NCBI GenBank assembly: GCA_050246875.1
Contig: JBFWVF010000010.1
Location: 124,001-188,000 of the forward strand
Direction: 5' to 3'
Source of the DNA: SHWB01 sp050246875
Lineage (GTDB): Bacteria; Pseudomonadota; Alphaproteobacteria; UBA6615
DNA length: 64,000 bases
Shown here: positions 25,860-34,543 of the stretch, piece after piece
Layout: each line of letters starts with the position of its first letter
Position numbering within the stretch: position 1 is the stretch's first letter
Translations under genes and position numbers: made by a program
The notes under the pieces: model-generated
What the model was told of the DNA's origin: nothing
Seen by the model: the letters and a program-made list of their open reading frames with translations, nothing else
Databases searched by the model: none

Positions 25860-26803
25860 GACGCGGCCTTCGGGCGCGGGTCGATCAGCGCGTAGAGCAG
25901 GTCGACGGCGAAGTTGACGGCGACGACGAAGGCCACGACCAGCATGGTCACGTCGCGCACGACGATGAGGTCGCGCTGGATCACCGCCTGGAAAACCAGC
26001 CGGCCGAGACCGGGCAGGGTGAACACGTTCTCCACGACGATCGAGCCGGCGAGCAGGATGGTGAACTGCAGGCCCATGATCGTCGTCATGGGAATGAACG
26101 CGTTGCGCAGCACGTGGCGGACCAGCACACCGCCCTCGCCGCGCCCCTTGGCGCGCGCGGTGCGGGCGAAGTCGGCCCCCATCGTCTCGAGCACGGCGCT
26201 GCGCGTGACGCGGGCGAGGATGGCGGCCTCGGGCAGCGCCAGCGCGACGGCCGGCAGCACGAGCGCCGCGATGGCGGGGCCGGCGCCTTCCGACCAGCCG
26301 GGGAAGCCGCCGGCCGGCAGCCAGCCGAGGCCGACGGCGAAGACGAGGATGCCGAGAATGCCGATCCAGAAGTTCGGCACCGCCATGCCGAGCTGGCTGA
26401 ACGCCATCACGCCCCAGTCGCCGGCCCGCCCGCGCCGCATCGCCGCGAGCGTGCCGAGCGGGATCGCCAGCAGCGCCGACAGCGCGAAGGCCGAGAGGGC
26501 GAGCGGCACGGTGATGCGCAGCCGCTCGGCCACCAGCCCGGCCACCGGCACGGCGTAGGTGTGGCTGCGGCCGAGTTCGCCGGAGAAGAAGCCCGCCACC
26601 CAGGCGCCGTAGCGTTCGAGCGGCGGCCGGTCGAAGCCGAGTTCGGCGCGCAGGGCGGCCAGCGTGTCCTCGCGCGCCTCGACGCCGAGCATCACCAGCG
26701 CCGGGTCGCCCGGCAGCACCTCGAGGACGAGGAAGATGAAGACGCTCGCCACGAGCAGGGTCGCGGCGAGCGCCAGCAGGCGGCGGACGAGCCAGGCGAG
26801 CAC
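25856..26803 (-). CDS. ABC transporter permease, DppB/OppB type
   Basis: A 315-residue permease. Its N-terminal MLAWLVRRLLALAATLLVASVFIFLVLEVLPGDP-like start ends in the LPGDP motif usual for B-type permeases, and the EAA loop FARTARAKGRGEGGVLVRHVLRN is present. The start is a GTG at 26803. It follows the binding-protein gene by 22 nt and is coupled to the C-type permease downstream. This family imports di- and oligopeptides, nickel, glutathione or other small molecules; the ligand here is unknown. Confidence 0.92.
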   Translation of the reverse strand: MLAWLVRRLLALAATLLVASVFIFLVLEVLPGDPALVMLGVEAREDTLAALRAELGFDRPPLERYGAWVAGFFSGELGRSHTYAVPVAGLVAERLRITVPLALSAFALSALLAIPLGTLAAMRRGRAGDWGVMAFSQLGMAVPNFWIGILGILVFAVGLGWLPAGGFPGWSEGAGPAIAALVLPAVALALPEAAILARVTRSAVLETMGADFARTARAKGRGEGGVLVRHVLRNAFIPMTTIMGLQFTILLAGSIVVENVFTLPGLGRLVFQAVIQRDLIVVRDVTMLVVAFVVAVNFAVDLLYALIDPRPKAAS

Positions 26804-26825
26804 GCCCGCCTCCCGCCCGTCGGGG

Positions 26826-28298
26826 CTACTTCCAGTAGGCCGCCGTCACGTCGTTGGCCTGCACCGGGCTGTTGTGCCACAGGCCGGCGATGTCCTTCTT
26901 CCAGACGCCGAGCTTGGCCAGCTCGAACAGGAAGACGGCCGGCGTGTCCTCGGCCAGCAGGCGCTGCGCCTTGCGGTATATGTCATAGCGCTTGGCCTGG
27001 TCGGCGGTGCCGGCGAGCTCCGCCATCAGCGCGCGGAAGGCGTCCGACTGGTACGCGAAGTAGTACTTGTCGCGGCCGTAGATGCCGATGTCGAGCGGCT
27101 CGGTGTGCGAGACGATGGTGAGGTCGAAGTCGCCGCCCTTGAACACCTGCTCCAGCCACTGCGCCCACTCGACCGGCACGAGGTTGGCCTTGATGCCGGC
27201 CTCGGCGAGCTGCGCGGCGATCACCTCGCCGCCGCGCCGCGCGTAGGGCGGCGGCGGCAGCTTGATCGTCACCTCGAGGTTCTCGACGCCGGCCTGCTTG
27301 AGCAGCGCCTTCGCCTTGGCGACGTCGTGCGGATAGGTGCCGGTGAGGTCGACATAGGCCGGGTGGTGCGGCGCGAAATGGCTGCCGATCGGCGTGCCGT
27401 GGCCGAACATCGCCGCCTCGACCAGCGCCTTGCGGTCGATGGCGTGCGACAGCGCGCGGCGCACCAGCACATTGTCGAACGGCTTGCGCGCATTGTTGAT
27501 CGACAGCAGGGTCTCGCCCTCCGTGGTACCGGCCACGGCCTCGAAGCGGGCGTCCTTGCGGAACTGGGCGAAGGCTTCCGGCGCGTTGAGGTTGGGCGTG
27601 CCGTCGACGCTGCCGGCCTGCAGTTCGGAGATCATCGCCTGCGGGTCGGCGATGAAGCGGAAGACGACGCGGTCGAGCTTCGCCCGGGCGTCGGCCTTCT
27701 CCAGCACGACGCGGTCGCCGCGCGTCCACGAGACGAACTTGAACGGCCCGGTGCCGACCGGCTTCTCCTTGTTGGTCGCCGCCGTGTCGGGATGGACGAT
27801 CACCATGTCGCCCCAGCCGAGGCTGAACAGGAAGCCACCCTCCGGCCGCTTGAGGTGGATGACGACGGTCTGCATGCCCTTCGCCTCGACCTTCTCGATC
27901 GGCTCGAACAGGCCCTTCTGGGCATTGGCCGAATCGGGCGCGACGGCGCGCAGCATCGAGAAGACGACATGCGCCGATTCCAGCAGCTTGCCGTCATGGA
28001 AGCGCGCGCCGGGGCGCAGGTGGAAGGTGTAGGTCTTGCCGTCGGCCGAGACGTCCCACGTCGTCGCCAGCTGCGGCTTCACCGCGCCGGTCTCGTCGAT
28101 GCGCGTCAGGCCCTCGAAGACGTTGGCGTAGACGACCTCGTCGATGGCCGCGGCGGCGCCGGCGGTCGGGTCGAGGTGCGGCGGTTCCAGGGTGACGGCG
28201 AGCGTCAGCGTCTTCCTGTCCTGCGCCAGCGCCGCGCCGCCGGCCAGCAGGGCCGGGACGAGCAGGAGGGCGGCGATCCGTCGGGCGAGCGTACGCAT
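26826..28298 (-). CDS. ABC transporter substrate-binding protein, peptide/nickel family 5
   Basis: The 490-residue precursor has a Sec signal ending ALAQ. It then shows the family-5 features TLEPPHLDPTAGAAAAIDEVVY, VYANVFEGLTRID and the central GTGPFKFVSWTRGDRVVLEK. It binds peptides or other ligands in the periplasm and passes them to the two permeases encoded downstream. AGGAAAGCCC precedes the ATG at 28298. The upstream 217 bp is the divergent promoter region shared with the scoAB operon. Confidence 0.92.
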   Translation of the reverse strand: MRTLARRIAALLLVPALLAGGAALAQDRKTLTLAVTLEPPHLDPTAGAAAAIDEVVYANVFEGLTRIDETGAVKPQLATTWDVSADGKTYTFHLRPGARFHDGKLLESAHVVFSMLRAVAPDSANAQKGLFEPIEKVEAKGMQTVVIHLKRPEGGFLFSLGWGDMVIVHPDTAATNKEKPVGTGPFKFVSWTRGDRVVLEKADARAKLDRVVFRFIADPQAMISELQAGSVDGTPNLNAPEAFAQFRKDARFEAVAGTTEGETLLSINNARKPFDNVLVRRALSHAIDRKALVEAAMFGHGTPIGSHFAPHHPAYVDLTGTYPHDVAKAKALLKQAGVENLEVTIKLPPPPYARRGGEVIAAQLAEAGIKANLVPVEWAQWLEQVFKGGDFDLTIVSHTEPLDIGIYGRDKYYFAYQSDAFRALMAELAGTADQAKRYDIYRKAQRLLAEDTPAVFLFELAKLGVWKKDIAGLWHNSPVQANDVTAAYWK

Positions 28299-28515
28299 GG
28301 GCTTTCCTTCGGCGTTCGTCGTCGGGTGCATGGGTGGCGGACGATAGCGCGCCGGGCGGTGGGCGGCAATTCGGCCCCGCGCCCCGCGCATGGCTTGCGG
28401 CTGCGCCGTCGAGGCGCGTTGACACGGTGGGGCGGCTGAGTGTTTATCGGCGCCGCCCAACGGCAAAACACCGCACGGCGGGCCACGGCGCCGCCACCGA
28501 CGATCGAGGGGAACG

Positions 28516-29226
28516 ATGGCCAGCAAAGCCAGCAAGAAGGTCTACGCCGATGCCAAGAGCGCGCTCGACGGGCTGCTGTTCGACGGCATGACGATCCTGG
28601 CCGGCGGCTTCGGCCTGTGCGGCATCCCCGAGCACATGATCCTCGCCATCCGCGCCTCGGGCGTGAAGAACCTGACCGTCGTTTCCAACAACTGCGGCAT
28701 CGACGATTTCGGCCTCGGCCTGCTGCTGCAGACGCGGCAGATCAAGAAGATGATCTCGTCCTATGTCGGCGAGAACAAGACCTTCGAGCAGCAGTATCTC
28801 AAGGGCGAGCTGGAGCTGGAGTTCAACCCGCAGGGCACGCTGGCCGAGCGCCTGCGCGCCGGCGGCGCCGGCATCCCGGCCTTCTTCACCCGCACCGGCG
28901 TCGGCACCATCATCGCCGAGGGCAAGGAGACGCGCGAGTTCGACGGCCAGACCTACGTCATGGAGAAGGCGCTGAAGGGCGATCTCTCCATCGTCAAGGC
29001 GTGGAAGGCCGACACCGCCGGCAATCTCGTGTTCCGCAAGACGGCGCGCAACTTCAACCCGCCGGTGGCCACCGCCGGCAAGGCCTGCGTCGTCGAGGTC
29101 GAACACATTGTCGAGGCCGGCCAGATCGACCCCGACCACATGCACCTGCCCGGTATCTACGTCGACCGGGTGTTCAAGGGCGACAGTTTCGAGAAGCGCA
29201 TCGAGCGCGTGACGACGCGCGACTGA
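28516..29226 (+). CDS. scoA: Succinyl-CoA:3-ketoacid CoA-transferase subunit A
   Basis: A 236-residue CoA-transferase family I alpha chain. LAGGFGLCGIPE is the classic SCOT/AtoD signature, and SNNCGIDDFGLGLLL with the FFTRTGVGT segment follow. With the beta chain it transfers CoA from succinyl-CoA to acetoacetate or a related 3-ketoacid so that it can be cleaved to acetyl-CoA. AGGGG precedes the ATG. The beta-subunit gene follows after 36 nt in the same operon. Confidence 0.93.
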   Translation: MASKASKKVYADAKSALDGLLFDGMTILAGGFGLCGIPEHMILAIRASGVKNLTVVSNNCGIDDFGLGLLLQTRQIKKMISSYVGENKTFEQQYLKGELELEFNPQGTLAERLRAGGAGIPAFFTRTGVGTIIAEGKETREFDGQTYVMEKALKGDLSIVKAWKADTAGNLVFRKTARNFNPPVATAGKACVVEVEHIVEAGQIDPDHMHLPGIYVDRVFKGDSFEKRIERVTTRD

Positions 29227-29262
29227 GCGGCGACACTGCGGCAGCGCGGAGAGGAGGACGAC

Positions 29263-29895
29263 ATGGCCTGGGAACGCGACGACATGTGCCGGCGGGCGGC
29301 CGGCGAGCTGCAGGACGGCTTCTACGTCAACCTCGGCATCGGCATGCCGACACTGGTGGCGAACTTCATCCCCGAGGACGTCACCGTGACCCTGCAGTCG
29401 GAGAACGGCATGCTCGGCATGGGACCGTTCCCGCGCCACAACGAGGTCGATCCCGACCTCATCAACGCCGGCAAGCAGACCATCACCGAGCTGCCGGAAT
29501 CCTCCTACTTCGACAGCGCCACCTCGTTCGCCATGATCCGCGGCGGCCACATCGACATGTCGATCCTCGGCGCCCTGCAGGTGGCCCAGAACGGCGACCT
29601 CGCCAACTGGATGATCCCCGGCAAGATGGTCAAGGGCATGGGCGGCGCCATGGACCTCGTCGCCGGCGTCAAGCGCGTGCTGGTGCTGATGGAGCACGTC
29701 GCCAAGGACGGCTCCTCCAAGCTGCTCAAGGCCTGCACGCTGCCGCTGACCGGCGCCGGCGTCGTCGACACGGTGATCACCGAGCTCGGCATGTTCCGCC
29801 TGCGCGACAACAAGGTGCACATCATCGAGCTGGCCACCGGCGTCTCGCTCGACGAGCTGAAGGCCAAGACCGAGGCCGACGTCGCCGTCCAGTAG
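29263..29895 (+). CDS. scoB: Succinyl-CoA:3-ketoacid CoA-transferase subunit B
   Basis: The 210-residue beta subunit carries the catalytic Glu47 in QSENGMLGMG, which forms the glutamyl-CoA thioester. YVNLGIGMPT and the GGAMDLVAGVKRVLVLMEH region are family typical. The GAGGAGG ribosome site precedes the ATG. It ends the operon, and a hairpin at 29933-29964 follows. Confidence 0.94.
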   Translation: MAWERDDMCRRAAGELQDGFYVNLGIGMPTLVANFIPEDVTVTLQSENGMLGMGPFPRHNEVDPDLINAGKQTITELPESSYFDSATSFAMIRGGHIDMSILGALQVAQNGDLANWMIPGKMVKGMGGAMDLVAGVKRVLVLMEHVAKDGSSKLLKACTLPLTGAGVVDTVITELGMFRLRDNKVHIIELATGVSLDELKAKTEADVAVQ

Positions 29896-29932
29896 GACCG
29901 GGACGGCGCAAGCCTGCATCGCCACCGTGTGA

Positions 29933-29964
29933 CCCGGGACAACAGGAACACCTGTCGTCCCGGG
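29933..29964 (+). terminator. Hairpin after scoB
   Basis: A 14-bp stem with one mismatch (CCCGGGACAACAGG against CCTGTCGTCCCGGG) and loop AACA starts 37 bases after the scoB stop. No T-tract follows. It may end transcription of scoAB, or be part of the dispersed repeat that continues to 30040. Confidence 0.5.
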
Positions 29965-29983
29965 CGAAGTGCAGCGGAGACCC

Positions 29984-30040
29984 GGGACCCATGAACTCGG
30001 TCCGTGCGCGTCTTCTCTCCGCCCGGTGTTCATGGGTCCC
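29984..30040. repeat. Palindromic intergenic repeat (CCCGGG...ATGAAC type)
   Basis: A perfect 13-bp inverted repeat, GGGACCCATGAAC at 29984-29996 and its complement at 30028-30040, with a 31-nt spacer. GCGCGTCTTC is also repeated nearby. The sequence resembles dispersed palindromic elements known from alphaproteobacterial genomes. Its copy number needs a genome search. Confidence 0.55.
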
Positions 30041-30112
30041 GGCTCGCGCGTCTTCGCCGCTTGGCCGGGACGATGTCTTCGCTCCCGTCCCGCCGACGGT
30101 TGCCCCGGCGCA

Positions 30113-31024
30113 ATGACCCAGGCCGCCGCCGATCCGTCGCGCGGGCCCGGCCTGCTGATCGGCATCGCCTGCGGCCTCGTCGTGCCCTTCGTCTGGGCCG
30201 GCTGGATCGTCGCCTCGCGCTACAGCGTCACCACCGCGCTGACGCCGTGGGACATCACCGCCCTGCGTGTCGGCGTCGGCGCCATCCTGGTCTCGCCGCT
30301 GGCCCTGCTGCGCGGCTACGGCGGCCTCGGCCTGGGCAAGGCGCTGGTGCTGACGGCCGGCGCCGGCGCGCCCTTCGCCATCTGCTCCTTCGGCGGTATG
30401 ACCTTCGCGCCGGTCGCCGACGCCGGCGTGCTGTCGAACAGCGCCATGCCGGTGTTCGCCGCCGTCATCGCCTTCCTCTGGCATCGCACGCGCCCGGCCC
30501 TGCACCAGTTCGCCGGCTTCGCGCTGATCGTCGCCGGGGCGGCGGCGATCGGCGGCGAGGGCCTGTTCGCCGGCGCGCCCGGCCAGTGGAAGGGCCACGT
30601 CCTGTTCCTCGCCGCCGGCGCGCTGTTCGCCCTCTACATGACGGCGCTGCGGACCTGGCGCGTCGCCATCCCGCAGGCGCTGGTGGCGGTGTCGATCACC
30701 AGTGCCGTCGTCTATGTGCCGCTGTGGGCGCTGTTCCTGCCGTCGTCCATCCTGCGCGGCGAGGGGCCGCTGCACTGGGACCAGATCGCCCTGCACGCCG
30801 TCTACCAGGGCGTGGTGGCGAGCTTCCTCGTCGTCACGCTGGTGACGCGCGCGACGCGCTCGGTCGGCGCGACGACGGTGGCGGTGTTCCTCTCGGCGGT
30901 GCCGGCACTGGGCGCGGTCTTCGCCATCCCGCTGCTCGGCGAGATTCCGAGCTGGCTCGCCACGATCGGCATCGCCGTCGCCACCGCCGGCTCGCTGCTC
31001 GCCGTGCTGCCGCGGCGGCGGTGA
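30113..31024 (+). CDS. EamA/DMT-family membrane exporter
   Basis: The 303-residue protein has ten hydrophobic segments in two EamA halves; the second half contains the conserved YQGVVASFLVVTLVTRATRSVGA segment. The family (RhaT, YdcZ, drug/metabolite transporters) exports or imports amino acids, nucleosides or other metabolites; the substrate is unknown. The ATG at 30113 has no strong Shine-Dalgarno, but the frame upstream runs into the intergenic repeat. Its stop is one base before the end of the convergent methyltransferase gene. Confidence 0.88.
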   Translation: MTQAAADPSRGPGLLIGIACGLVVPFVWAGWIVASRYSVTTALTPWDITALRVGVGAILVSPLALLRGYGGLGLGKALVLTAGAGAPFAICSFGGMTFAPVADAGVLSNSAMPVFAAVIAFLWHRTRPALHQFAGFALIVAGAAAIGGEGLFAGAPGQWKGHVLFLAAGALFALYMTALRTWRVAIPQALVAVSITSAVVYVPLWALFLPSSILRGEGPLHWDQIALHAVYQGVVASFLVVTLVTRATRSVGATTVAVFLSAVPALGAVFAIPLLGEIPSWLATIGIAVATAGSLLAVLPRRR

Positions 31025-31025
31025 G

Positions 31026-32267
31026 TCAGCGGTAGCGCAGCACCATCCGGTTGACGCCGCCGAGCGCCGCCCACAGCTCGGCGAACTGGCGCGCGAAGGC
31101 GGCGAACTCCAGTTCCGGCCGCAGGCGCGCGCGGATGTCGGCATGGATGGCCGCCACGCTGCGCTGGCCGTCGCAGCGTTCGACGATGGCGCGGGCGAGC
31201 GGCGGCAGCGGCAGCGACACGGCTATGCCGGCGACGCTTCCGCGCAACGGCCCCGATTTCGGCAGCGCGGCGGCGAGATCGGCGGCGGCAATGCCGCGGA
31301 GCACGGGCACGACCTCCGGGTCCGTCGGATCGGGCGGCGCCACGGGGTTGCCGGTGCGCACGAGGTAGACTGTGTGCTGCTTGTGGCTGCCGGCGTACTG
31401 CTCGGCGAGCGTCGCGCGGGCCACCATGTCGAGCCCGCCGAGCCCTTTCACCAGCACGGGGTCGGCGATCAGGCGAGCGGCGTCGTAGGCCAGCGGCTCG
31501 ATGAAGGACGCCACGCGCAGGCCCGCGCCGTCGACCAGCGCCGCCAGCTCCGGCACCGTGTAGGCGCGGTCGCGGGCGTGCAGCAGCAGGTCGACCAGCC
31601 CGGCGTCGCCGCCCGCCAGATGGTCGCCGAGATGCGGATTGCGGCGGAACCAGTTGCTTGCCGGCAGCGCCGCCAGCACGCGCCGCGCCGTGGCGATGCG
31701 CGCCGGCAGGGGCTGCGTCTCGGGCGCGAGGCGGCGCAGCAGGGCCTGCAGCGGATAGACGCCGGTGCGGCCGAACGTCCCGTAGACCATCAGGCCGATG
31801 CCGCCGTCCGACGCCAGCACCGACGCCAGCGCCGCGAGGCCGGCCGGCGGATCGGCGAGGTGGTGCAGCACGCCGCAGCAGTCGATGTAGTCCCAGGGGC
31901 CGGACGCGACCGCCGCCACCGCCTCGATGGTGCCGGCGAGGAAACGCACGTTGGCGAGGCCGCGCACCGCCGCGCGCTTCTCCGCGACGGCGCGGCTGGC
32001 ATCGCTTGGCTCCAGATGCACCACCTCGCCCGGCACGCCGGCATCCGTCATCTGCTGCGCCAGCATGATGGTCGCGTCGCCGGTGCCGCCGCCGGCGACG
32101 AGCGCGCGCAGCGGCCGGGTCAGGTCGCGGCGCCCGCCGAAGACATGGTGGTTCAGTTCCCACAGGTCCGACGGCGAGCCGGTGACGAGGCGCGTCCGCT
32201 CCTCGGCCGGGTCGCGCGCCGGGTAGGGGTAGGCCTCGTACTGGGCGCGGACGGCGTCGTCAGCCAT
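31026..32267 (-). CDS. Class I SAM-dependent methyltransferase with C-terminal extension
   Basis: A 413-residue protein. SAM-binding motif I is LVAGGGTGDAT (about 55-65), with the acidic motif II VHLEPSDAS and the motif IV-like YIDCCGVLHHL. The core ends around residue 230. The following part (EYAGSHKQHTVYLVRTGNP and beyond) is not in the catalytic fold and ends in a short helical segment (IVERCDGQRSVAAIHADI) like the winged-helix of PqqD-type domains. The substrate is unknown. The quinone oxidoreductase gene upstream on the same strand overlaps its start by eight bases, so the two are co-transcribed. Confidence 0.82.
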   Translation of the reverse strand: MADDAVRAQYEAYPYPARDPAEERTRLVTGSPSDLWELNHHVFGGRRDLTRPLRALVAGGGTGDATIMLAQQMTDAGVPGEVVHLEPSDASRAVAEKRAAVRGLANVRFLAGTIEAVAAVASGPWDYIDCCGVLHHLADPPAGLAALASVLASDGGIGLMVYGTFGRTGVYPLQALLRRLAPETQPLPARIATARRVLAALPASNWFRRNPHLGDHLAGGDAGLVDLLLHARDRAYTVPELAALVDGAGLRVASFIEPLAYDAARLIADPVLVKGLGGLDMVARATLAEQYAGSHKQHTVYLVRTGNPVAPPDPTDPEVVPVLRGIAAADLAAALPKSGPLRGSVAGIAVSLPLPPLARAIVERCDGQRSVAAIHADIRARLRPELEFAAFARQFAELWAALGGVNRMVLRYR

Positions 32268-33237
32268 CGACGGTGAGGATCACTTTGCCCGTCGCCTTGC
32301 GCTCGGCGAGCAGCTTGAGGCCCTTCGCCGCCTCGGCCAGCGGCAGCCTTGCCGAGACGTGCGGCCTCAGCTTGCCGGCGACCGCCCAGGTCGCCGCCTC
32401 GGCCATCGAGGCGCGCACCCGCTCGGGCTCGCGCGCGCGATAGGCGCCCCAGTAGAAGCCCATGGCGCTGGCGTTCTTGACCAGCAGGTGATTGGCCGGA
32501 ATCTGCGGCACCGTGCCGCCGGCGAAACCGACGATGATGATGCGCCCCTCCCAGCCGATGGTGCGAAGGCTCGCCGTGAAGGCGTCGCCGCCGACCGGGT
32601 CGAGCGCCACGTCGACGCCGCGCGGCGCGATCTCGCGCAGGCGCGCGCGCACGTCCTCCTTCGTGTAGTCGATCGTGTGGTCGGCGCCGTGCTCGCGCGC
32701 CAGCGCCAGCTTTTCGGGCGACGAGGCCGTGGCGATGACGGTGGCGCCCACCGCCTTGCCGACCTCGACCGCCGCGAGGCCGACGCCGCCGGCCGCGCCG
32801 TGTACCATCAGCAATTCGCCCGCCTTCAGCGCCGCCCGGTGCGTCAGGCCGAGATGGGCGGTCCCATAGGCCACGGGAAATGCGGCGCCGGTGACGAAAT
32901 CCATGCCGCCCGGCAGCGGGAACACCTCATTCTCGCGCGCCACCGCCTGCTCGGCGAAGGCGCCGGTGGCGATGGTCGCCATCACGCGCTGGCCCTTGCG
33001 GAACCGCGTCGCCTTCGCGCCGACCTCGACGATCTCGCCGGCCAGTTCGAGGCCGGGGACGAAGGGCAGCGCCGGCTTCTCCTGGTAGGTGCCGCCGACG
33101 ACGAGGATGTCGGCGAAGTTGAGGCCGGCCGCGCGCACCGCGATGCGCACGCCGTCCTCCGGCAGCGCCGGGGCCGCCATCTCGCCCAGTTCGAGTCCGT
33201 CGATCGGCCCGAAGGCCCGGCACACCACCGCACGCAT
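32260..33237 (-). CDS. Zinc-free quinone oxidoreductase (MDR superfamily, copy 1)
   Basis: This 325-residue medium-chain dehydrogenase lacks the zinc-ligand cysteines and has the NADPH-binding motif HGAAGGVGLAAVE. That and the early segment TYQEKPALPFVPGLELAG place it with the NADPH:quinone oxidoreductase/crotonyl-CoA reductase-like group. It probably reduces quinones or enoyl compounds. The start at 33237 follows GGGAGAG. A paralogue lies at 53736-54722 with the same TYQEKPALPFVPG signature. It overlaps the methyltransferase gene downstream. Confidence 0.87.
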   Translation of the reverse strand: MRAVVCRAFGPIDGLELGEMAAPALPEDGVRIAVRAAGLNFADILVVGGTYQEKPALPFVPGLELAGEIVEVGAKATRFRKGQRVMATIATGAFAEQAVARENEVFPLPGGMDFVTGAAFPVAYGTAHLGLTHRAALKAGELLMVHGAAGGVGLAAVEVGKAVGATVIATASSPEKLALAREHGADHTIDYTKEDVRARLREIAPRGVDVALDPVGGDAFTASLRTIGWEGRIIIVGFAGGTVPQIPANHLLVKNASAMGFYWGAYRAREPERVRASMAEAATWAVAGKLRPHVSARLPLAEAAKGLKLLAERKATGKVILTVDG

Positions 33238-33293
33238 CGCCACTCTCCCTGTTTCCGCTCGATCCGGTCTCGGTCGGTGACCGGCGAGGCGGA

Positions 33294-33352
33294 CCTCGTC
33301 CTTCGACAGGCTCAGGATGAGGTCCTCATGGTGAGCCTGTCGAACCACGAGG
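33294..33352. repeat. Palindromic intergenic repeat (TTCGACAGGCTCAGG type)
   Basis: Two 29-bp arms at 33294-33322 and 33324-33352, reverse complements at 25 of 29 positions, with a 1-nt spacer. The mismatches are compensating CC/GG swaps. The core TTCGACAGGCTCAGG is widely repeated in alphaproteobacterial genomes (established knowledge; not checked here). It occupies the 150-bp gap between the quinone oxidoreductase and the asparaginase, both minus strand, so it can form a hairpin in their mRNA. Confidence 0.7.
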
Positions 33353-33387
33353 ACCGTCGCGCGCGATACGCCGCCCGCAAAGCCCGA

Positions 33388-34449
33388 CTATGCACCAAGG
33401 ACGGCCGCGGGCCGCACCTCGCCGATCGTCCGGCCCGCCTGGTTGGCGAGCCCTACCGCGAACCAGCCGGTCAGGCGCGACGTCGCGGCGGCATCGAAGG
33501 CGCCGAGCCGGCGCAGCACCGCCGCCATGGCCACCTCGGCCGCCCGCTTGGCGCCGTCGTGGATCTTGAGGGCCACGCCGAGGCCGAGCGCCGGCAGCAC
33601 GGCGACATACATGCCCTCGGCGCCGCCCTTCAGCAGCACCTTGCCGCCGGTCGCGCGCATGCCCTCGGTGCAGAAGCTGCCGTCGCCCTCGACCATTTCC
33701 GGCCGCGCCGCCATCGCCGCCAGCAGCCTGCGTGCCGCCTGCGCGCGCGCCGCCGGCAGGCTGCGCGGCGTCGCCAGCCGGGCCATGCCGGCGGCGAGGT
33801 TGCCGAGCGGCATGGCGATCACCGGCACCGAGCAGCCGTCGAAGCCGCGCGGCGCGGCGGAAAGGTCGAGGCCGCAGACCTGCTCGTAGGTGCCGAGGAT
33901 GCGCTGCTGCACGGGATGCTCCGGGCGCACATAGCCCTTCACCGCCTCGCCCTTGTGGACGGCGGTCGCGATCATGCCGGCGTGCTTGCCCGAGCAGTTG
34001 TTGTGGACGGCGGCGGGTGCTCCGCCGGCCGCAAACAGGGTGCGCGCCGCCTCGGCGCTCGCCGGCACCTGCGGGCCGCATTCGAGCGCCGCCACGCCGG
34101 GTCCGGCGCGGTCGAGCCATGCCGTCACCGTCGCCACATGCGCCGCCGTGCCGTGGTGCGAGCCGCAGGCCAGCGCCAGCTCGGCGTCGCCGAGGCCGAG
34201 AGCGTCGGCCGCGCCGCTTTCGACCAGCGGCAGGGCCTGGATCGGCTTGATCGACGAGCGCGGATAGACCGGCATCGCCACATCGCCGATGCCGAGGACC
34301 AGGCGGCCGGCGGCGTCGGCCACGGCGACGGCGCCGCGGTGACGGCTTTCGACCATCCCGCCGCGCGTCACCTCGACCAGCACCGGCGCGTCGTCCGGCA
34401 CGGCGGGCACAGGGCCGTGGTCGTGGCCGTGATGGCGGTCGTCGGGCAT
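33388..34449 (-). CDS. Asparaginase (asparaginase II/AnsA-like, rhizobial type)
   Basis: A 353-residue enzyme of the thermolabile L-asparaginase II family found in rhizobia, distinct from the classical bacterial type. Landmarks are RSSIKPIQALPLVESGAAD, ACGSHHGTAAH and the catalytic NNCSGKHAGM. It hydrolyses L-asparagine to aspartate and ammonia in the cytoplasm. A His-rich N-terminus (DDRHHGHDHG) is unusual but not conserved. I chose ATG 34449, because the preceding frame contains basic, GC-rich non-coding-like text. Confidence 0.88.
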   Translation of the reverse strand: MPDDRHHGHDHGPVPAVPDDAPVLVEVTRGGMVESRHRGAVAVADAAGRLVLGIGDVAMPVYPRSSIKPIQALPLVESGAADALGLGDAELALACGSHHGTAAHVATVTAWLDRAGPGVAALECGPQVPASAEAARTLFAAGGAPAAVHNNCSGKHAGMIATAVHKGEAVKGYVRPEHPVQQRILGTYEQVCGLDLSAAPRGFDGCSVPVIAMPLGNLAAGMARLATPRSLPAARAQAARRLLAAMAARPEMVEGDGSFCTEGMRATGGKVLLKGGAEGMYVAVLPALGLGVALKIHDGAKRAAEVAMAAVLRRLGAFDAAATSRLTGWFAVGLANQAGRTIGEVRPAAVLGA

Positions 34450-34543
34450 CGCTGGACGCGTCGGTGGCCGGGGCGGGGCCACCTTGCCTCGCCGCCGGGG
34501 CCCGTGCAAGGTGCGCTCCGGCGGCAGCGGACGTCACGGAAGC

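Noticed and set aside
25014..28298. Complete peptide ABC transporter
   Set aside because: Binding protein and two permeases are present, but no ATPase gene lies in the operon, so it is an incomplete set and depends on ATPases from elsewhere.
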